Origin: Dipteris shenzhenensis
Lineage: Eukaryota; Polypodiophyta; Polypodiopsida; Gleicheniales
DNA length: 64,000 nucleotides
Assembly (NCBI GenBank): GCA_047967505.1
Contig: CM106538.1
Strand: one strand, 5' to 3'
The translations under genes were made by a program, and so were the position numbers. Each line of letters opens with the position of its first letter. Positions within the stretch are counted from its first letter, which is position 1. A model generated the notes under the pieces. It was not told the origin of the DNA. It searched no databases and saw nothing but the letters and a program-made list of their open reading frames with translations. Shown here in pieces: positions 57,004 to 64,000 of the stretch.

Positions 57004-57007
57004 GGAT

Positions 57008-60000
57008 GATTTTTATTTTTTTTGAGAAAAAATGATTTATATTATAAATAGTTCATATGATATGCATTTATGATCCACAAAAAACAGTTATATCCGCAGG
57101 TCTTCGCATCTTAAGTCATCCAGAAGAAAATTCAAAGCTAACTCTCAGTCTAAGTCTGACTCAGTCTCATAATAGATGGATCCCTTGAAGTGGCATTCTT
57201 GATTGAAGTTTTGGCAGTGCTCCAGCTCGTGGTTCTTGATCTCTACAAAGAACTATGCAAGGTCGCTATCATATATCTTCGAAGCCTGCTAACCATTCAG
57301 AAAAAAGATATTCTACATCAGTAAGCTTATCATTAAATTGGACTTCATTTCTAGAAATCCACACAAACCATAATGCATGTGCCTGCACTAGTGCCCAACA
57401 TGAGTGTTTGACTTTAGATGCATCCCCAAGCATAATTTCTTTCCAATTGATCGGCTCACCTAGTTATATCTGCACTTTCTTCTAAAATTTCCTAGCTAAT
57501 GGGCATGCTACAAATAGGTGAAATACGTCTTCCTGTGCTCCCTCACAGTGTCGGCATTTGCTGTCCCCTTTTCCAATCCTGAGGCCTCTTGCATTTGTCC
57601 AGAAAGCTTTCAGCATAACCAACTAGAGCAAGGTCGACATCTTCTCTGAAATAGCTTTGGCCCAAATATAACAGAATCTCCGCTTCCAGCAAAGTGTAGA
57701 GTTGGAGCTGTTCCACCAGAAATTTAATACAGGGGTCATATCTTCAATAGAATCATACGGTGTAGGAATTGGGAGCAAATGATGGGAGTGAACCCAGCTA
57801 AACTCTAATGCATAGTTAAGTACTGAGTCCCCCTTCCACTGTGTATCTCCTTCCCAAAGAGCTATTCTATCCATGACAAACATGGCATCTTGATTGGTCT
57901 CAATCTAAATTCTCTCCAAATTTCAAGCAAGGTCTTCCATCTAATATGGTCTCTTTGCCACAAGTGGCCCCAAGATTCGATGCCCTTGTTGAATTGGAAG
58001 TTGAATTGGAAGCAAGCTCTAATAAAATCAGTATTGCTAAGTAATGCATTTCTATGTATTACTGACCCCCAAATAGAGTCAAGTTTCATGAAAAACCCTT
58101 TGCCGGAGAAGTGCACTTGCGTTTTAATTGATTCAAGTGCTCTCCACAAGGATTTCCATAAATCACTACCCTTAGTTAAGCAGGGTTTTGGACAAAAAAC
58201 CACAGACAACTTTGGGTAATTATTCCATCTCTTTTCCCTAACAAGTCAAATGAGCTTGAAATTTTGAGCAAGGAGTGTAACCCAATCTAGTTCCGGGTTA
58301 AGAAGAACTTTGAATATCCATGTCATTGCCAATTTTGCCACCTGTTTTATGTCAATCACTCCCAGCCCTCCTTCACTCTTGGGTCGAGTGCAAAAGTCCC
58401 ATCTTACCTTGGAGATTATGTTATATACTCCCCACATAAAGGATCTGCATTTAGCAATAAGTTTATCTAGTCCCGCTTGGCTTGGATGCCAGCAAGACAA
58501 GTAAAAGATAGTTATGGGATACAGGCAATGATTTAGCACCATCCTTCTTCCTGCTAGATTTGATTGAAATCCTCTCCAGTTTTCCAGCTTTGTGTTGAAC
58601 CTATTAAGTACCCAGTCCCATCGATCCTTCATTAACACCTCAAAGCCCATGGGTATGCCAAGCAGTTTGAAAATAGTGCCTTTTTGAATTAGTTCTTGAC
58701 AGCCTAGATGATCTCGCTGAGCTTGAGCGTTTCCATTGCGTGTGCAGTAACCTGTTTTGTTATGATTAATGAGTGAGCCAGAAGCTAGACAATATGTTTC
58801 CAGGGATTCCATAACTTCTCTCACATCACGTGTGGAGTTTTTCTAGGCATAAGATTCGTGTCATCCGCAAATTGTTGCATCACCATCTGCTTACCATTAG
58901 GCAACCCAATTCCTTTTATTGAACCCTTAGAAGTTTTTTCTATGAGCAACTAGTCCAACGAGTCCGCAGCTATAGCATATAGTAGAGGGGCAATGGGGCA
59001 GCCTTGCCTAATGGATCTTTGCAACTGAAAAGGTGGACATATCACCATTGATGCACACCTTGGTTGAGGCATTGGAAAGCATCAATTTGATTGCGGCAAT
59101 GAAATTAGGTCCCAGACCCATGTCTTTCATGGATTGCATAAGAAAATCCCAATCAAGCCTATCATAGGCTTTATCACAGTCTATTTTGATGAAGCAAATG
59201 TCTTGCCTAGACTCCCCCAGTGTGCTCACAGCCTTCCCAAATCTTAACAATAGCCTCTAGGAGGTGTCTCCCTTTTATGAATCCCTTTTGTTCCTATAAA
59301 ATTCCATGTATCCCTTGTGCTGGATTCTTAGTGCTAGTGCCTTGGCAAAGATTTTGTAATTGCGGTTAAGCATCATTAGATGTCTCCAGTTCTTTATTAT
59401 ATCTTTTCTTCTATCCTTTGGAATAAGTTTAACTATTCCAATTTTTAGGTGATCAGGGAGAGAGGAGGTGGAGATACTTTCTTGCCATACCTCCAGGAGT
59501 CTAGGGCCTATCCACTCCCAAAAGACCTTGTAGAATTCAACGGGGGTAAGCTGTCTTCTCTAGGGGTTTTCCCATCTTTCATGGCCATCATTGCTTCCTT
59601 AAGTTCACCTAGGGTAAGAGGAGCTTCCAAGCTCTGATGGTCAAGACCTATGACAACCCTTTGTCTTGCAGCCTGGCATCTAAGTCTTGCCTACACTACT
59701 GTGTCATTTGTCTGCATCGTTTATGACAAAATATTCTTAAAGTGTTCGCAAATGTACTCTCTGTTTTCAGTGTCCGATTGTGCCCAACTGTTTGGACTGA
59801 CTTCAAGGAGTGGAATTTCCTCTAATGTTCTCTTCCTGTGTATAATCTTGAAAGTTTCTTTGGTGGGCCTATCAAGCTTACCAGCCCACTATCTTCTGGT
59901 GTATAGTGTGGTTGATGAATATCTTATGCTTTCAAGTCTAGCTAGTTCGCTCTTAGCAAGACGAAGCTCGACCTATGCTTGAGTGTTACTGTTATGTTCC

Positions 60001-60310
60001 TGGGCTTCAAGAGCATTGAACCTCTTCTAGTCAGTGGCTATTCTCTGACGTCAAACTTTATCTCTGAGCTTTCTAGCATGCTTGAGAACTTCTTGCATTT
60101 CAAGGGCATTCCTAATCCAAAAGTCAGCCGCTAACTCATCAATGAGTCTAGGAGCAATCCAAAGCTCCTTCACTTTATCTTGTATAGTCCCTAGCTGGAA
60201 AAGGCTGGGATTAGCCTTAAGCCAAGATGGGGCTCTTGTACTTGACCCAAATTCACACTAAAGGAAAAGTGGTTTGTGATCAGAGAATGCAAAAGTGGAC
60301 TCCACTTGTC
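57008..60310 (-). mobile_element. LINE (non-LTR retrotransposon), 5'-truncated ORF2
   Basis: Minus-strand order: an endonuclease C-terminal SDHKPLFL near 60270; a linker KANPSLFQLGTIQDKVKELW; RT N-terminal LTLGELKEAMMAMKDGKTP; IGIVKLIPKDRRKDIIKNWR; DICFIKIDCDKAYDRLDWDF (59008-59250); catalytic MQQFADDTNLM near 58865; LETYCLASGSLINHNKTGYC; a long RT thumb to 58246; and a C-terminal zf-RVT zinc motif CRHCEGAQEDVFHLFVAC near 57500-57560. A plus-strand T-run at 57012-57024 marks the poly(A) end. Plant L1-type LINEs have this layout. Several frameshifts and stops make it inactive, and ORF1 plus most of the endonuclease is missing or displaced. Confidence 0.85.
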
Positions 60311-60770
60311 CGGGAGCTGCCAGAAAGTTTTTTTTCCCTTGAAAGGAGTAGAGAAGAAGCCCCCTCTATTTTGTTAAAGAGCCCTCGCATACGTGGAGCT
60401 GGGTGTTGAAGCTTTTCTAGGGCAACTAGGAGACGCTGCTCCGGTGTTGAGAGAACCACGACTTGTGGACCTTCCAACCCTGCTACCTCCCTGGCCGATG
60501 AGGGAAAAGAGTTTCCTCAATCACTGGTTCCTCTTTGGGTTCCTTCTTGGGAACCAGCAGGTGAGGTCCAAGTTGCTCTGTTTCCATCTCTGACATCCGT
60601 CTGAGTTTGCGCAGGCGAGTTGTCGACTAGCGGAGGGAAAGTAGTGAGGTCTGTGAAGTCAGGGTCGAAGTATTCTCTTCCAAAAGAGGGTAAGAGGGGT
60701 GGAGCCAGTGTCACATCTTGCAGGCAGAACGATGGATTCTTAATGAGTGTCGTCAGGGTTTTTTTTAAAC
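60311..60770 (-). pseudogene. Open minus-strand frame beside the LINE, possible ORF1 scrap
   Basis: A minus-strand frame reads FGREYFDPDFTDLTTFPPLV, then after a stop AREVAGLEGPQVVVLSTPEQ and LLVALEKLQHPAPR, running into the LINE endonuclease end. Its position suggests a remnant of LINE ORF1 or of the ORF1-ORF2 linker joined by an internal deletion. I recognise no domain. Confidence 0.25.
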
Positions 60771-60849
60771 GTTTTTTTTCAAAAAAATCTTTTAAATCAT
60801 ATTTAATTCCATAAATCCCAAATTTATTCTTACAAAAATTTATTTCTTA

Positions 60850-62190
60850 TCAGGTCAAAGATGACCTAATAAACCTACTACCTTCCAGAAGGGACTTTAC
60901 AAATCCCTTAAGGGATGTGATCTAATCACATAAGGGTATGGGACTGCAAATCCCTCATGGGACATGGATCAAATCTCATAAGGGACCCAAAAACTCCTAT
61001 GTGGGACTTCAAATTCCATGAGGGACCTTGAACTCCAGTATGTAACATTAAATCCCTTGTAGGATATGGATCAGATCTCATAAGAGACTTTGAAATTCCT
61101 ATGTGGGACTTAAAATCTCATAAGGGACCCAAAAACTCCTATGTGGGACTTTAAATTCCAGAAGGAATCTCCGAACTCCTACACAAGACTTTATATATCC
61201 CATTTGCAAATTCAAATATTCCATGTGGGATATTGTTTCACTCCCAAAGTGGACTTCTAAAATTGTATGTGGGACTTTAAATATGATGTTTAGGACTTCA
61301 AACATTCCATGTGGGATATTGATCCATTCTTATATAACCCTTTAAATAGCAAGATTTCAAATCTCTTTAAATAACCCTTTTGGAAATTCAAATATTCCAT
61401 GTGGATATTTATTTTCTCCCAAATTGGGCTTTTAAACATGTATGCCAGACTTTAAATTGATGTTTAGGACTTCAAAGATTCCATGTGGGATATTGATCCA
61501 CTCCTATATGGGAGTACCAAATTGATATGTGGGACTTTAAATGGACCATGTTCAGCAAGATTTAAAATATTCATGCAGGATTTTCATTTAATTCATCAAG
61601 GGCTATTGGCTAGCAGCTAAAAACTTCAAATATTCACATGGGAAATTGATTCAAATGTTATGTTTAAGAGTTCAAATAGGGATGTTGATTCAAATTTCAT
61701 GTTTCAGACTTCAAATATTCACGTGGGATATTGATTTAAATGTCATGTATGATGTTTAAGACATCATATATGGGGGCTTCAAATTTCATGTTCAAGACTT
61801 CAAATTCATGTTTAAGACTTCAAGTGTTGACATGGTATAGTGATTTAATCCATCAAGGGCTATTGGTTTATTTCCATAAGGGAGTTCTAACTACCATGCA
61901 AGAGATGACACAAAAGGGAGGAAATGATTAAACTTCAACTCCCATGAGGGAGCTTGAAGTTCCATATGGAAGCTAGAAATTCCTTAAAAATGATATGGAT
62001 AGGATATATTATTTAGAGATTATTTTGTATGGGGAGGTTTATTCCCATAAGGGAGTTCTAACTACCGTGCAAGAGATGACACAAAAAGGATCAAATCCCA
62101 TGAGGGAACTTGAAGTCCCATATGGCAAATAGAAATGCCTAAAAAGGGATATGGATAGAATATATTATTTAGGGATTTTTTGTATTGGGA
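60850..62190. repeat. Field of degenerate short repeats
   Basis: Dozens of variants of CTATGTGGGACTTTAAAT, CATAAGGGAC and CATGTGGGATATTGATTCA occur about every 30-60 bp. Later, a ~180-bp block with TTCCCATAAGGGAGTTCTAA and CTACCATGCAAGAGATGACA occurs at ~61870 and again at ~62043. No gene was seen. Confidence 0.75.
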
Positions 62191-62723
62191 GGGCTTAATA
62201 TTTTATTTATTTACCCCTTTCAAACGTTTTCAATGCTTGCAATACTATAAAGAACATACCTATACAAATTATATCACCAAGCCAAAGAACTAAAAAGTGT
62301 AAGTACTTGATGAGGAGCTTGTGAATTGATTCAATATTTTAAATAAATCATTCTAGTTAGTTAACCATAATAGTTGTATTTTTTCTTAGTTATTTTATAA
62401 GGGATTGGTTCTTATAAAAAATCCCATCAACAATATCATGTATTAACATACAGCAATGCTTGGATTCCAGAAACCTATATTTTCGTTATAGGATATCCAG
62501 GAGTTATGACGTTAAGTGTCCTATGATTAGGTCCCTTCTTCTAAATCTAATAGGTATCATTTCCCTTCTCACTTTCCATTAGTTTTGTGATTGTTGTTGT
62601 TTGAAGTAATATTTAAAAGTGCCTCAATTTGGCCTTGTATTGTTTTTTGGCTCAAAGAGCCTAGGACTAGATTTAAACCAAGAAAGACACATAGGATCCT
62701 CTCCAAAATGACAACCTAAAGGC
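62191..62723. other. AT-rich spacer, no gene seen
   Basis: I see no supported feature between the short-repeat field and the CACTA terminus. Confidence 0.4.
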
Positions 62724-63000
62724 CACTACAAGAAAAATAGGTAGAAATGGCAATAGGAAATGGCATACAATTTTCATTTTTGCAATTTCTTATGTATGAA
62801 AAGGCAGCCATTTGTCAAAGTGCCATATATTTGAAGAAATGGCAGCTAGAAATGGCAACCAATTCTTGAACTGCCATTTCTTGGGAGGAAATAGCAATAG
62901 GAAATGGCAAGCTTTTCTTGTTTGCCATTTTTAAGGAATAAATGACAACACAAAATTGCAACAATTTCTTAACTTCCATTTCTTATGATGAAATGGTAGA
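62724..63000. mobile_element. CACTA (En/Spm) transposon terminus
   Basis: CACTACAAGAAAAAT at 62724-62738 is the classic plant CACTA terminal inverted repeat. It is followed by a dense run of subterminal repeats AAATGGCA and their complement TGCCATTT (about ten copies to ~63000), as expected for transposase binding. No transposase follows; satellite begins instead, so this is a truncated end or the edge of a larger element leaving the window. Confidence 0.75.
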
Positions 63001-63002
63001 TG

Positions 63003-64000
63003 TTCTTCTAGCACGTGTCTATGTCTGATGGATATGATACTCTATGTAGGATCTAATGAAAGTAGGATTCTTGTTCTTGCAAATTTTGATGTGGATCAGC
63101 TTTCATTTTCATGGTTCGGCATGTGCAAGTGCAAATAATGTGCATCAATGTGCTTCTAGCATATGTGTGTGTGTCCAATGGGTATGATACTTTGCAAGGA
63201 TTTAATGAGAGGAATATCCTTTCTCTTGCAAAGTATGATGTGGATTAGGTATCATTTTCATGGTCACACATAAGTATTTGTACAATTCTTACCATGCGTC
63301 ATGCAAGAGTGTTAAAAACATGCATAAGTTTGCTTCTAGCATATGTATGTAAGTATGATAGGCATGATAGTTTGCATAGGCCTCAATGAGAGTATGTTCC
63401 TTATTCTTGCAGAGTTTTATCTAGATTGGACATCATTTGCATGGTTGGGCATGTGTACATCATCCACACTTCTTACCATGCATCATGCATGAGTGTTAAT
63501 AAAAATGCATCAGCATTCTTCTAGCCTTTGTGTGTGTGTGTGTGTGTGTGTGTTGGAGGTGTGTTGCTTTGCATAGTCCTTAGTGAGAGTAGCATCATTC
63601 TTCTTGCAAATTATAATGTGTATCAGATAGCATCCGCATGGTTGGGCATACATATTTCCACAATTCTTACCATGCATTGTGCATGAGTGATAAAAATATA
63701 AACTAGTGTATTTCTAGCATATTTTTCTATGTCTGATGTGGGTATGATACTTGTATAGGGATTAGTTACAGTAATTTATTTTATCTTTCAAAGTTTCATG
63801 TGGATTGGGTATCATTTGCATGGTCAGGCATACGTACTTCCACAATTCTTACATGCATTGTGCATGAGTAATAAAAATATGCATCGGTGTGCATACATGT
63901 ATGTCTTTGATGGATAGAATAGTATGAACAGACCTTGAAGAGAGTAATTTCCATGTTCTTTTATGTGAATAGGGTATCATTTTCATGGTTGTACCTACAT
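63003..64000. repeat. Satellite family 3 (~180 bp), truncated by window end
   Basis: The motif TCTAGCATATGTGTG and relatives recurs near 63004, 63151, 63331, 63510 and 63710. Units also carry TATGATACTTTGCA, CTTGCAAAGTATGATGTGGA, TATCATTTGCATGGT and CTTACCATGCATCATGCATG. Spacing is mostly ~180-200 bp. A (GT)n run lies at 63530-63553. The copies are diverged. Confidence 0.75.

Noticed and set aside
63530-63553. (GT)n run as a notable microsatellite
   Set aside because: A short dinucleotide run common in plant DNA; nothing further attaches to it.

Overview
This window reads as nuclear DNA from a land plant, in a repeat-dense, gene-poor, pericentromere-like setting. The evidence is plant Ty1-copia retrotransposons with initiator-tRNA-Met primer sites, an auxin-conjugate (ILR1-like) amidohydrolase split by short GT-AG introns, a trihelix-like DNA-binding gene, pieces of a DUF7869-type plant repeat gene, a CACTA terminus with a DUF4218 remnant, a Helitron helicase scrap, a plant LINE and long ~180-bp satellites. 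A seed-free vascular plant such as a fern is my guess and cannot be shown from this sequence. I see no rRNA, tRNA, CRISPR or prokaryotic genes.

Layout. 1-4.2 kb: nested and shuffled Ty1-copia fragments (RT, integrase, three RNase H ends, gag start, LTRs). 4.2-5.9 kb: the C-terminal half of a DUF7869-type gene, followed by a 100-bp minisatellite. 7.0-7.4 kb: a solo LTR. 7.4-9.3 kb (+) and 9.5-12.2 kb (-): two decayed intron-containing genes; the second resembles RNase-H-fold transposases. 12.5-12.8 kb: purine tract. 13.4-15.1 kb: a foldback satellite of ~180 bp. 15.4-15.8 kb: DUF4218 remnant. 16.0-17.6 kb: the one apparently intact gene, a five-exon ILR1-like hydrolase. 18.5-20.0 kb: trihelix-like gene with a probable frameshift. 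20.1-21.9 kb (-): the N-terminal half of a DUF7869-type gene.

22.0-40.66 kb is a satellite array of ~182-bp monomers (about 75 copies). Its core is organised as an A-B-C trimer higher-order repeat of ~544 bp, while both edges carry older monomer types in a shared order. Two retrotransposon-derived inserts (24.7-26.9 and 27.75-30.1 kb) interrupt it. 41.1-46.2 kb is a purine-strand (GA)n tract studded with a recurring GC-rich box. 47.6-48.2 kb is a third DUF7869-type fragment (-), cut by a copia LTR that contains a telomere-like stretch. 48.8-49.4 kb is a G-rich minisatellite ending in a 51-bp palindrome and then ~500 bp of almost pure A/T. 50.05-53.5 kb is a long decayed coding region I do not recognise. 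54.2-54.6 kb: Helitron helicase fragment. 57.0-60.3 kb: LINE ORF2 (-). 60.9-62.2 kb: degenerate short repeats. 62.7 kb: CACTA terminus. 63.0-64.0 kb: start of a third ~180-bp satellite.

Only the ILR1-like hydrolase looks functional; most other coding sequence is transposable-element derived and disabled. The main novelty is satellite biology: three different ~180-bp satellites share a GCAAAGTAT-type dyad, and one forms a regular trimer higher-order repeat with conserved edges, which makes it a candidate centromeric or pericentromeric array.
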